Assembly: GCA_963924555.1 (NCBI GenBank)
Contig: OZ004586.1
Location: 2,686,501 to 2,750,500, forward strand
From: Crambe crambe
Taxonomy: Eukaryota > Porifera > Demospongiae > Poecilosclerida > Crambeidae
DNA: 64,000 nt
Reading direction: 5' to 3'
Shown: positions 22,712-34,590 of the stretch, piece by piece
How the letters are laid out: the number at the start of each line of letters is the position of its first letter
How positions within the stretch are numbered: position 1 is the first letter of the stretch
Translations under genes and position numbers: made by a program
The notes under the pieces: generated by a model
The model's database searches: none
What the model saw: only the letters and a program-made list of their open reading frames with translations
What the model was told of the DNA's origin: nothing

Positions 22712-22727
22712 AACAGGAAATGATTAT
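22712..22727 (+). promoter_or_regulatory. Shared AACAGGAAATGATTAT motif upstream of R6
   Basis: The same motif with a GGAA (ETS-type) core occurs before R9 (about 49768) and, slightly changed, before R10 (about 53331). In the last case it forms one end of a palindromic MITE-like element, so it may be a repeat end rather than a regulatory site. Confidence 0.3.
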
Positions 22728-22982
22728 TTTGCTTCGCAATTAACCAGTAACTATCTCTATATTATTACAGAGGTGTTAGAAGCAAGATTCAATTGGTCAG
22801 GCCCAAATTTGAAATATATGAGCATCTTTCATTTGTTATTGATTGATAGCCACTTATTAACCTTGTTTTTCCCAAAGTATTGCATATTAATTGGTCAGGC
22901 CTGGGCCTGACTGGCCTGACCTGTTCCACCACCTATATATTAAATAAACATCTCAAGATTTTAGCAAAAATAATAGTTGATC

Positions 22983-25900
22983 ATGTTGAATTGTGTACTA
23001 CTTCTAACTCTTGGACTTGTGTCCACTCTCTCATCTGTACAGAGTCAAGGTGAGTGCTTAAAGACTCAGCACCTTGCCAGTTGCTAAACTAGCTACTTCA
23101 AAAAAAAAAGATTATGATCCAGAAGATTTCATTCACATAAAGGTCCTACACATAGCTATACCATTATTTCATAGCTCAAGTATACGCATAGTTACCAAGA
23201 AAGATTAGTAGTGTATGGCTATGTACAATTAATGTAAGCAGAGCAAGCTCTCATGGTTAGACAGATTGGATTAAATAGCTCCTGGACACCACCACTCAAT
23301 CCTCCTAGTAGCTACGTAAGGATAAAAGCACTAGACATACAAACTTACTGCTGGTATAACATGTAGTACAGGCACCTGGTACAGCTACTTATTGGCTGGT
23401 TGCACTTTATGGGACTCCAATAGTAGTAGGACCTGTGAGTGGCACTGTAAGAGGTGAGGAAATGTAACTTATAATGTACAAACAGTAACTAATGAGTGTT
23501 CTATCAGATTTCAGCAGGTCAATAAATATCACTTTCTCATCATTAACTTCCACATCTGTGACCATATCCTGGACACGGCCTCTCCCAATGGATGAGTGTA
23601 TAAAAGTAGAATTGAGACGAGTAACTGGTGTAAGGCAGTTGTGTACAATGTTTGAGGACAATATGTCCAAGATGACCAATTGTATTAAAACACTGGAGTT
23701 TACTAACCTACAGGAATTCAGCATTTACAATGTAACTATTATTTCGTCACCACCTAGTAGATTTATACTGATGCCAACTGAAGAGTTCACTACAAAGGCA
23801 GCTGGTATGACCATACACTTAAATTACATAGCTAATTATAAAGCTAATGGTTTGTTCTGCTCCAGCACCTACTGCTTCCCCACGCAGCATAAACATCTCT
23901 ACCACCTCCAGAAATGTTAGTGTGTCCTGGAGACGAATCAGATGCATTGAACGCAATGGTCCTATCACTAACTACACAGTGGAATTGGGAGGGGTTCTGA
24001 TCCCTGGTGTGGTGGTGAATAGGACCTTCACAGCTAGTGGACTCACTCCTTACACAAACTACACCTTCAGAGTTGCTGGAGTCAATGATGCTGGCACTGG
24101 ACCCTTTACTAATGTAACCAGTATTCTGACAGAAGAAGAAAGTAAAAATCTGCTATTTTGTACATTAATTCTACTAGATATATTCTTTATGTATAGCTCC
24201 TGGTCCTGTGTCTAACCTTGCTGGTACTCCTAAGTTCACTTCCATTGCACTCACTTGGAGTCCACCTCAAGAACCTAATGGAGTCATCATCAGTTATGAA
24301 GTCACTTACACAGTCAATGGCAACAATACTGTCAGAGTCAATACTTCAGACTTGAGCACTATATTCACTATCCCATCATTGACTCCACAAACAAGAGTCT
24401 CTGATATTACAGTCACTGCTTACACAAGAATAGGTCGAGGAGAATCTGCTAATTTGACTGATCAGAATACACTTGAGTTACGTACGTGAGTTATTGCCCT
24501 TGCATGCCTAGCTCATTATTTAATTTATTCATCAATACTACTTGCAGCTGTAGTGATGAATATCATGGTGGAGATGTTGTCTAATACTTCAGTTAATGTT
24601 TCATGGGAAAGTATTGACACTTCAGAGCTCATAATAAGCTACAGAGTCTACTATAGTCAACCTGGGAATATGGATATTTTTGTCAATGCTTCCAATAACT
24701 CCATTGTTATTGATAATCTGACAAGTATTGAAGAGTACTTGTTTCATGTGGTGGCTATTGCTGAAATTGATGGGCAGATATTTATTGGACAGAGATCAAT
24801 GACTGTAATGATAGTGGCTGTGTCAACAACTGAATGTATGTTATGTTACCATGATTGGCTCATAATAACTATTTTTAATTCTAGCTCCTGGCAGTACAAC
24901 AGCTGGAATCATAGTAGGAGTAATACTCCTGATCATTAGCATTGCCATAGTAACTGTACTGGCAATATTTCTAGGATTTTGGTTTAAAAGGTATAGCCAC
25001 ATCTGTAATAATATTTATACTGTACAATTATTATTTTGTAGAAGACAAAATGGAAAACCTGACAAGAATATAGCAGTAGGATACACAAAGCCAAGTCCAA
25101 CTATAATAACCATACCAGAGCATACTTCAGGTAATGAAGGGTTTTAATTTCTCACTATTATGACAGTGATATACTTATTACCTGCAGGACCAGAGATTGA
25201 AGATTTTCCTGTGGACAAAGTTTTAGTGGAAGGTGAAGGTGTATCATTCAAGGTGGCAGTGAGGGGAGACCCAGAACCAACACTCACCTGGTACCATGAA
25301 GGAAATGAATTGATATCTGATTACTCCCTCGAGATCCAACCTGACGGCACTCTAGTGATAGCCTCAGCTGAACTCAGACACAATGGAGTGTATAAGTTAT
25401 TGGCAAGGAACAGCAGTGGTGTAGCTGAAAGAAAGCTTAGCCTTACTGTCCAACAGGAAGGTGAAGAGATAAATGCTCCCTTGAAGGGGAATATAGAGGT
25501 TGACTTCACAGCTGAACCAGTGGCTGACTTTGGGGATTATGTGGCAAAGAATCATTCACAGTCAGATGCAGGATTCAGAAAATTATACGAAGTAAGACCG
25601 CATGGACACACAAATATACTGTTATCAGACTATTAGATTGCACACACTCAGCCTGAATCTAATCCTCATCTCATTAATTTTGATGAATAATCTTAGAGTC
25701 TTGATAATGGTGATGAGCATCCTAAAACTGTTGGACTCTGCAAAGAAAACAAGAAACTGAATCGATTTGTTAACATCACTGTGTGTAAGTGGTTAGTGGA
25801 TAGATACAAGCCTTATCAATTTTTCATAATGCCATTTATCATATGTAGATGACCATAATCGTATAATACTCAATGCCCTACCAGAGTATGAAGATTGTCA

Positions 25901-28900
25901 GAGGGAGTTCATCAATGCCTGCTATGTCGATGTAAAGAAGTCTCAATCCATGCATGATATGTGTTCTTATATAGCAATGTAGCCACACACAGTATAATTA
26001 GTTTGAGTGATTAATTATTTTTTATTATAGGGGTATTCACAGCTGCAAAGATTCATAACAACTCAAGGTATTACTCATCAATACATGACTTGTTGAAGCA
26101 TCGATATTTGTGATCTCCACTGTTTTAATTATGCAGGTCCTAAAGATTGTACACTTGTTGATTTTTGGAGACTAGTTTGGCAGGAGAGACCTCTAACAAT
26201 AGTAATGGTAACCAACATCAGGGAAGGTAACAAGGTCAAATGCCAGCAGTATTGGCCAGACAGTGGAAGCAAGAATTATGGTCCCTTCAAGGTCATCCTG
26301 ATAGAATACCAGGTGTTTGCTGACTACATCATCAGGACACTTCAAGTTACTGTGAGAAAAGCTACACAGTGATCCATCACATTGGTCATTGTAGCCATCT
26401 CTACAACTATATGTATGCATGCAGTTAGAAGGCAGTTCTGCAAGTCGTCCTTGGAAACTGAAGCAGTTTCACTTCACGTCCTGGCCTGACCATGGAGTGC
26501 CTGAATATGCCACTTCAATGCTGTCCTTTCATCGCAGGATCCTCTCACAGCACAAGAGCAGAAGAGGCCCCATGCTAGTACACTGCAGGTAAGCCAGCAT
26601 CTGTATAGTGCTTTTGGGAATTTTCTAGGAACGGTAATTTCATGTAGCTACGTATGTACGTATCACACAATGAGACTGTAATTAATAAGTTTGAGTGTGA
26701 GTATCTCATTTAAAGTTACAAGTGCGTTGTTGACAATTTTACAATACTTTTACTGGCACATAAATACACTATAGGTTTTATTCCAATGCCAGATCTTTAT
26801 GGTTTCCATAATGGTTTCAAGGTTATACATAAAGCAAAAATTTTGGTGTATTTATAAACATTATTGGGCATGAAACTAAACAATAATTATTGTGCTAAAG
26901 AACCGTTTGAATTCTTTTAGAACCATTAAGAAAGTTTTGACAACAGCAAAACACATACAGCAATAAACAGTTACATTGTATATCTAAAGAGTTAGGTACT
27001 TAAGGTTGTTCATTTAGTAAATGGCATTGCATGTGTTTGTGTCTTATGTATGTAGCTAACTGAGCTAAAAGCCAGCTTGTGTACATGAGAAAAAAAAACC
27101 TAGCTACTTTTAGCTATTTACATCATGCAGTGTTTGAGTGAATATACATTCATCTACGTACATTGACTATTTATTAATATAACATTATACATGCATGCAG
27201 TGCTGGAGTACTGGTACAGTACATTCATCTGCATTGACTATTATTACATGCAGTGCTGGAGTACTGGTACAGTACATTCATCTGCATTGACTATTATTAC
27301 ATGCAGTGCTGGAGTACTGGTACAGTACATTCATCTGCATTGACTATTATTACATGCAGTGCTGGAGTACTGGTACAGTACATTCATCTGCATTGACTAT
27401 TATTACATGCAGTGCTGGAGTGGGGAGAACTGGTACATTCATATGCATTGATATTGTTCTTGAACAAGTCAAGAAGGAAAACAAAGTGGACATTGCAGGG
27501 ACCATCAATAAACTGAGGCATCAGCGCATGAAGATGGTCCAGACTCCAGTAAGGAAGTATGGCTACTATCATCATAGTTCCAGTAAAGATGCTGTTATTA
27601 GAAAAAGGATGCTAGCTCTTAGAATTTGAAATGGATAGAGTTTATAGGGGAATTAAGAATTATAACCTCTTCTTGCTCATACAGGAGCAGTACATTTTCA
27701 TCCATGATGCTATCTTGGAGTCAGTGATGTGTGGGGACACTGAGATAAATGCCACTAACCTCAGATCCACACTGATGAAGATGAACAGGAAGAACAACTC
27801 AACTAAACTTGAGACACAATTCAAGGTTCAGAGAGAGTTCTTGACTATACAAGACCAAAACAATGTTGCCTCGTTTTATAGGTGTTGGATCTTGTATCAC
27901 CTAAACAGAGTGATGTCATATGCACTGCTGCACTTCATCATTCAGATAAGAATCGCCTCAAAGATTTCCTACCTTGTAATTATTTAACACCTAACTGTGA
28001 TACAATGTGATGTATAATTCTTCACATGTATGCATGTAGCTGATAAGCACCGTGTGATTTTGAGTGGAGAGTATCCTGACTACATACATGCTGTTGCTGC
28101 CAATGTAAGCTCATAATATGTAACAGATGCTATTTTGTAATTTTGTATCAATTGTTGGCTTTCATAAAGATTCTTTCAAAAGTCTAGTTTCCAAGCATGC
28201 TAAGTTACAGCACACTAATAATATATTAACTATCCAGCATGTGCTATTGAAGGTTCCGTTGCATGCACTTCATGATTTTACACACTATTATGTACATGCA
28301 GGCCTACAAGCAAAAGAAGGCTTATATAATAGCAGAGGGCCCAATGTCCTCCACCGTCAGAAACATGTGGAAAGTCATCTGTGATAGGAAGTGTGGGGCA
28401 GTCATCATGTTATCCAACCTTATCGAGAATGGAATGGTACATGCACATGTATTTATAGTGTGTACTATTTATTTTTTTTAGTAACTATTAGCTGTGCCTA
28501 CAGAATGTGAATTTTATTACATTAATGAAGTGAAGTGGTTGTCTACTGGATGATGCTAAGTAGGAGAAATTTCTTTGCAAAATATGCATAAGAAATAGCA
28601 TAAGTAATATATAGCTATTGACATGGCCACTTAACTACACATGTGATCATGACATCTGATAAACAATTTACAGGAGAGTAGTTATCAGTACTGGCCAGCA
28701 GCGGAGGGGGAAATGTCTCAATTTGGGGAGTTCAAAGTGGATCTGATTAATCAGGAGGAGTTGGGTGGGTTCACCATCAGGACACTTGACATCTTACAAT
28801 ATAAGGTAGCTACTATTGTCTGGCATACAAATCATGTCTATCCTGATAAAAATTTCAGATATGTAGTAAGTATTTCTTCCAAATTTCAGTATTTGGATCC

Positions 28901-29256
28901 AATTCAGTCCAATATGATCACTTTTTTTCAACCGAAATTAGCTAGCAATTTATATCTATTCATATTAGACCAAAAAGACCCACCAAGTGATTCAGTTCCA
29001 CATCACATGCTGGAGACCAGATGGAGTGTGTTCCAACCTTAAGAGTGTGGTGGATGTCGTGGAGGAGCTCTCCAAAATCCAGAGGAAGACTGGAAATAAA
29101 CCTGTATTCATACACTGCAGGTAAAGCCAATTACACTATAACCATGATCATAATTTTTATAACTCATTCGGTGACAACTTTTACCAAAAGATAGAATTGG
29201 TAAGGGGGTAAAAATTCTTGCAGTCAGTATGTGTAGCTATAGCCAATGGACATACT

Positions 29257-29288
<32 letters not shown>

Positions 29289-29713
29289 ATTGGTGGTGGT
29301 GGTGATGTTGTTGTTGCTGTTGTTGTTGATGTTGTTATTGTCGATGCTGTTGTTGATAATGATAATGTTGTTGTTATTTTATTTTTTGCTAGCTCAATTC
29401 TTATAATTATCTATGTTCTTGACATAGTGACACAGTGACCAGGAGTGGAATGTTTTGTGCTATAGCCACCATCATTGATCGATGCAAGACAGAGGGAGTG
29501 GTGGATGTCTTCCAAGTGGTCAAGGCTCTCCGTGTCCAGAAACTAGGGGCTGTGCCCACTCTGGTGAGTTATTAAGCTCTACTAAGTAGCTATACGTAGC
29601 TGGTTATGGAGATGCAATCATTCATTATGCAGGCAAATTACAAGACCATATTTGATGCCATACTTATATTCTTGGACTCATTTGATACTTATGCCAACTT
29701 TCAAAACATTTAG
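22983..29713 (+). CDS. R6: receptor tyrosine phosphatase, FN3 x4 - TM - Ig - PTP - PTP
   Basis: Model of 1156 residues. Exons: 22983-23049, 23508-23804, 23866-24141, 24197-24481, 24548-24835, 24885-24990, 25042-25130, 25188-25591, 25697-25784, 25849-25931, 26031-26067, 26137-26351, 26425-26588, 27413-27548, 27685-27825, 27882-27975, 28040-28104, 28302-28436, 28674-28805, 28969-29120, 29428-29563, 29633-29713. Signal peptide, four FN3 domains (to 404), TM 405-440, a cysteine-free I-set Ig (470-604), then D1 with [20 protein letters not shown] and [10 protein letters not shown] (Cys799) and [12 protein letters not shown]: all catalytic parts present, so active phosphotyrosine phosphatase expected. 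D2 has [10 protein letters not shown] (Cys1084) and a WRPDGV loop, probably weak or regulatory. The N-terminal domain exon (23238-23455) has an in-frame TAG and deletions; skipping it keeps phase. Confidence 0.85.
23238..23455 (+). pseudogene. Dead N-terminal FN3 exon inside R6
   Basis: Acceptor and donor (AGAG|GTGAGG) are still visible, and the 3' half ([15 protein letters not shown]-like) is clear. It has lost several short blocks relative to R10 53710-53973, and in the only joining frame hits TAG after CWYNM. The exon is flanked by phase 1 on both sides, so omission is harmless to the rest of the gene. Confidence 0.7.
27201..27412 (+). repeat. Four 53-bp tandem repeats of the catalytic-exon start
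   Basis: Copies begin at 27201, 27254, 27307 and 27360, each TGCTGGAGTACTGGTACAGT plus 33 more bases ending in ACATGCAG. They are degenerate copies of the first bases of the P-loop exon that starts at 27413, each with its own 3' splice-site-like end. Shorter versions exist before the same exon in R10 (about 57482-57575) and the 44950 pseudogene (about 46378-46476). Confidence 0.9.
29259..29380. repeat. (GTT)n-rich microsatellite in R6 intron
   Basis: Imperfect TTG/TGG/GAT triplet array between the last two D2 exons. ORFs over it are artefacts. Confidence 0.9.
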
Positions 29714-31033
29714 CTAATGCATTTAGCTGGGTAGTTGGTTATTCATGTAACTAGCTATACACGTCGTTTGTTAATTTGTTTGTTGCAAAGGTAATGAATT
29801 ATTGTTAGAAGATACTAAGGACCCTATGTGAGGCCACAATGCTGTTATGCATTTATCAGGGACATTAGAGATGTCGAGGCCAGTGAGACTATAGCCTCAC
29901 CACTTTGTGGGGACAATTATAATAATCCAAAATCCCCCTCTAATTGCACCAGATTGAATCTAAGAGGCCCCAAAATCTTCCTGGGTGGCATGCTCCAAGA
30001 CCCCCTAGATGGCATGCTGTCATTTAAGCGCCCTTCTCCATTGAATTTTTGTGACATGGTATTGGGCCAAAAAATGCACCTCCAAAATCCAAGGACGACA
30101 TCAAGATAAAACAGAACCAAGTGTATGGCTTGGGTGATGTTGAAGTGAAGGACCATGTGTACGAAAACAGTAGCTACTGCAACAAAGACGTTAACTGGAC
30201 ACTCTGGAGGAATAAATTATGGATTGGGAAGTCCAAAAGAAATAGGTGCAGCTTCACTTTAACGGCGATGGTCATGTCGATGAAGAAGTGAACATAATGA
30301 ACTCCAACCATTAGCAAGCCAACTGTTGGTAATATGAAGTATGAGAATTCAACCAAAGATGAGGATAGGAATGAAGGTACGTGGGTATGATTATGTGGAT
30401 GAGAAACCTACGTAATAGCAAAGGTAAATGGTAAGGAACGCAGGTGAAGAAAAACTCCAAAGAATAGAGCACATGCAGTCAGGCAAGGAAAAACACATCA
30501 CAGCAGAGTACCAATGGACTATTATTATAATGTTAGTGTGTACCTGTACACTAGCTAAGTGGCTCCATACATGTAGCTAGAGCTATACCTAAAACTTAGT
30601 CACTTCCAAAAACTATACTAAAATTAATAGTTGTTATTATCGTGTTGTTGTTGTCACACAATCTAATAGTATTTGAATAGTATTTTATCCTGCTTGTCAT
30701 GCAACAAAAACTCATCAATTCGATATTGCAGATTACATCTCATTCAGCAGTCAGATCTGGAATTCATTCCAAGAATTGTAAACCAGCTGTGATAAAACCA
30801 ACGTCTATTTTCAGGATTAACTCTATTTGTCTGGATGTTCAGCATGTATACAGAAACGGATTGGGATAATTAGGTAGTAGCTGCTAGACACACTGCATGT
30901 GACACTGTGAGAGCTAAAGGCTAGTGCTTAGCTATCTGAAAACTGTTGCCTGCACTTCTTGGCTTCCTGAGTCACCTGAAGGCTATTTTAATTAAGTATC
31001 CTCATAACACCTTTCAACTATAGCTACTGGATT
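29714..31033. other. R6 3' flank, no gene seen
   Basis: 29825-30070 is a segment that also follows R8 (about 44290-44475) and R10 (about 61940-62070), with the shared ACATTAGAGATGT and CACTTTGTGGGGACAATTAT motifs. It is best read as duplicated 3' UTR or flank. The rest to 31033 is AT-rich with no credible exon. Confidence 0.5.
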
Positions 31034-31346
31034 ACAAGTAAGGGAAAAAGCATTTCGTGAAATGAAAAAAAGATGTAGGGATGACCACTGCTCAAAAAAG
31101 TAAGGAAACAAGAAGGATGGAAATGGGATCAATCTTTGTTCTGTATATCCAGCCAACAATCCCTACATATACGTACATTACTACACTATAATCTGAAGTT
31201 ACCCGACGTATATGTAGGGATTGTTGGCTGGATATACAGAACAAAGATTGATCCCATTTCCATCCTTCTTGTTTCCTTACTTTTTTGAGCAGTGGTCATC
31301 CCTACATCTTTTTTTCATTTCACGAAATGCTTTTTCCCTTACTTGT
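31034..31346. repeat. Near-perfect 141-bp inverted repeat with 31-bp loop
   Basis: The left arm 31034-31174 and right arm 31206-31346 are the same length and, as far as I can read, fully complementary. Arms contain GTAGGGATGACC and CAAAAAAGTAAGGAAAC, motifs also seen 3' of R3 and R4. A transcript would form a long hairpin. Confidence 0.9.
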
Positions 31347-31803
31347 TCCTGGTCTTTTTTCCTCTCTTTTATGGTTTTAGCTATGATTAGAGTTCATTCT
31401 TCTATGTGTATGCAGGGACAGATGAAAGAAGTTCTCCAATAGTTCTCCAATAGCACACCAGCCCAATCATTATCGAGTCAAGGTGTTGTGTTGTTGAGCC
31501 ATACTTGGAGGTCGAAGATGCTGAAATAGAGTCTACCGTGGTGAATCTAAATCCCCGAATCGATACAGTACCGGTAGTCTATCATCATCATTATCCAGAG
31601 CTAGAGACAGCTGAGTAATATTATGATTTCGAATAATTGGATATTCAAATATATGCGCATGCGTATTATAGAAAAGATGGCTTCCTAATTGAATTAGTCG
31701 AGTGCTGTGCTCCATAGTGTCTCCTTTTTCATCGACTCTTTCGAGGATCAACGAGTAGAAAAGATCGTAATTGGTAGAATTTGGAGTGGATTTGTCCAGA
31801 AAT

Positions 31804-31912
31804 CATGGCTGTAGCTGTAGTGGTTCGAGAGATATGGTTGTCTAAGAATAATAATAATAATAGAGAAGAAGAAGAATATAGCGATTTACCTGCTTGCCGT
31901 ATTTCTGAAACG
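31804..31912 (+). CDS. Possible first coding exon of an unrecognised gene
   Basis: An ATG-initiated stretch of 36 codons with a poly-asparagine and acidic run (SKNNNNNREEEEYSDL), ending at a good donor (ACG|GTAAGC). No following exon could be identified with confidence and no domain is recognised. It may be chance or the edge of a gene lost to insertions. Confidence 0.2.
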
Positions 31913-32078
31913 GTAAGCTCCCTGGTCCTGAAACTTGGTCTGCACATTGTAGTAGGCTCTAGTAGGCTGGATAATCATTCACAGTAGCTTTTGTTAGGTC
32001 TAAGTGGGAGAACTAGAATTTCACTTTAGTATTAGTCTATAGGCGGCGCGCGCGGCCGTCCGAGTCATCCCTACATAG

Positions 32079-32104
32079 AGAGTGCTACCGCGCACTCTCT
32101 GATA
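32079..32104. repeat. Short hairpin AGAGAGTGC...GCACTCTCT
   Basis: Perfect 9-base arms beside CATCCCTACAT. The same module, inverted, is at 58698 and 58932 inside the R10 intron, so it is part of a dispersed element. Confidence 0.6.
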
Positions 32105-32728
32105 GTGGGGGCCAGCGTCGTAGTAAAAAAACTGTCTCCCTCCTCCTTCCCCCCCCAAATGTCACTATTCACCATCTAGTCCCCCTAGACACTATAGTGT
32201 CTGTAGAGGACCTGGAACGGGAGTTTGAAAGTATAGCTTAAATTTTAATTTATAGAACAAATGAATCTCACTGCATTAGCTAGCTAGCTAGCTAGAGCAT
32301 AAATTCTCAACTCTCTATGCAGTCCAACTAAACACCGAAGAACTAAAACAAGAAAAAACACGCACAATTCAAGAAAAGCAAGAAAAGATATATGCACAAA
32401 ACTATATCCTATTACATAATGCATAAAACTAGAAACACAACAAAAGCACACACAGCAATAATACAAAGTACTAATTAATTAATGAAATGATTACACAAAA
32501 TTACTAACCCACAGTCCCCCCAAACATTATTCACTAGACCAATCTTCATGAACAGTCGTCTACTCCTATAATATAAGTGTATGCTCCACATCTTTTTTTC
32601 CCCTCCTCCTAGATCCTCAAATAGGCCCTGCCATATTATTCCAGCACAATTTTGAGAATAATAGACCTTTGTAGCATAGCTAATAGAATAATTCTAGAAT
32701 AATTGGAAAGTTTGGGGGAATAATTAGC

Positions 32729-32842
32729 TACACTGTAAAAACAAAAGTGTTTACTGCACACCATTTTGTCCCAGTTTTGTTTTTAGTGTGTGTATTGGGA
32801 CAATTTAGTGTGCAGTACACACTTTCATTTTTACAGTGTATA
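32729..32842. mobile_element. Palindromic MITE with TACACTGTAAAAA ends
   Basis: TACACTGTAAAAA...AAGTGT at the left and ACACTT...TTTTTACAGTGTA at the right are inverted, with GCACAC/GTGTGC further in. About 110 bases, non-coding. Confidence 0.75.
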
Positions 32843-33658
32843 GCGTAAGGCATCAAATTTCGACCGCATCTTAAATCGACCGTTTTAATGACACGGAAAG
32901 TCTACGGTAGTAAACAAACGTGAACGGAGTCTAAGAAAATGGCTGCATTGGAAAATGTATGGGAAAAACTTACAAGCTATGGAAAGAAAACAGGACTTCA
33001 AGAGAACTATTTATCAGCTGTAGTATGAAAGTAAGTTGCTAGCTCACGTTACCCATCTCCATGGCTCCAGAAGATTGCTCAAAAGCTAGGAAATCTATCG
33101 ACTAATGGTGGAATGGTAACTGCTGCAGAAGCTCTCCTTTTTGTTGGATTCAGATAATAATGCTCAGAAACAGTCTTCATTGGTCTGTGTTTCATATTCT
33201 TACAGAATCTAGTCATATCCATCTGTACAGCCCTTGCTATAACAAAGAGCAAATTCGACTGAAAGTTGTGAAGCCGTTTATGATAGAAAAGCTTCGTTCA
33301 TTTTTTATAAAAATTTGGTATAATGATGTATTTTATGGCATAAAATAGTATAAAAGTATCTTTTTAAGGGCCCTGACATGTAGTGGAGCAAAACTTGAAA
33401 AGAAAGACTGGGTGGACGATTATTGATATTAAATTTTCAACGGGTGGTCGAAGATAGGTAACGGTGGTCGATTATTGGCTCTTTAGTTGATGTAGTAGAT
33501 CCAGTGTTACAAAATTTCTATCCAATTGTGAAGAAAATGACGTTAAAGAGGAAGGAAATATCTTCCTTATGGTTCTTGTTTGAAGCTTTGACGACCATCG
33601 GTAAAGACGATACGGCACGAGGAAAAATAGTCTGGTCGAATAATGATGCCTTACGCTA
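32841..33658. mobile_element. DNA element with TAGCGTAAGGCATCA inverted ends
   Basis: TAGCGTAAGGCATCA (32841) and TGATGCCTTACGCTA (ending 33658) are perfect inverted repeats, followed inward by TTCGACC/GGTCGAA. The interior has short open stretches (one begins at ATG 32939) but no recognisable complete transposase. Confidence 0.7.
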
Positions 33659-34590
33659 AATTGGCTTGGCTTTTGATATTATTTTTGTTGTATCATCTTC
33701 ACAGGTAATGTTTACATGTAGATGGTGTAGTAAGCAATTTACGTAGTGCTAGTATAGCTGAGCTTGCATGGCTTGGCCTGCTCGATAGTAGCAGAAGATA
33801 TTCTAGTTCAAGAGCTGTTGTTTAATTGCCTTCTGAATAGATTGGAGAATCTGATTTAGCACGTAAAAGAAAGGTACAAACCAATCCATGTAAGGGAGTC
33901 AAGAGAAGTAAAGGTGCTGCTTCTTTTGAACCACAGAATGTTTCTCTCTCATCTAGAATTAAAGAATTCCCTGATCAACATCTTTCGATCAATAAGGGTG
34001 AACTGTTGTGATGCATGCAGAGAATTCCTGTCCCTAAAACGTGTTTTTTCCATAACAATTTTATGAATAAACAAGCATCCTCACTGCAAGACTATATAGA
34101 AACATCTGTCATGTTACAATAATAACACATGATTTTACTGTGTCACAAACACTTAGAATTCGATGGAATAATAGCCTTTCTTTCCAGAAAAATTGGAAGT
34201 TTGGGGGGAACAATTACCAGCTTTTTGAGAATAAAAGAATAGAATAAAAGGGAAGGCAGGGCCTATCCTCAAACCAAATAGGGAGCTCATAATTGTGTTC
34301 TTATCAGTGCTGCTAACATCTTTAGAGCATTCTATGTACTAAATAATTGATTCTGTACACAATGTTTGCATTGTACTAGCTATAAAAGTATTCTAGTGGA
34401 TATCAGATAATTATGGTCTCACCAATGACGGATGAGATTACAAAGTGTTATAGGAAGAGATAGAAACGTAGTCTCGCGGGCCTATTATGACAATGTTGAC
34501 TGCACTGTGCGCGCAGTAAGAATCTTTTGGGGTGTGGTTAGCGTTAATTTAAGGCTTAAAAAGTGCTATGCAATAGAATGTAATGCTCCA

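Larger units (their letters stand above)
32613..34275. mobile_element. Possible composite DNA-transposon remnant
   Basis: The outer ends look like decayed inverted repeats (CAAATAGGCCCTGCC near 32625 against GGCAGGGCCTATCCTC near 34255). Both sides also carry the direct motifs ATTGGAA(A)GTTTGGGGG(G)AA. Two smaller palindromic elements are nested inside. A decayed coding trace near 33900-34065 has a CDACRE(F)L(S) zinc-finger-like motif in one frame, as in BED-type transposase-related proteins, with a frame break before it. Confidence 0.4.

Noticed and set aside
29218-29438. Leucine- or valine-rich ORFs that look like TM proteins
   Set aside because: Translation of the GTT microsatellite.
31533-31947. 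Minus-strand ORFs near 31.5-31.9 kb
   Set aside because: No domain, no splice partner, and surrounded by repeats; not enough to call a gene.
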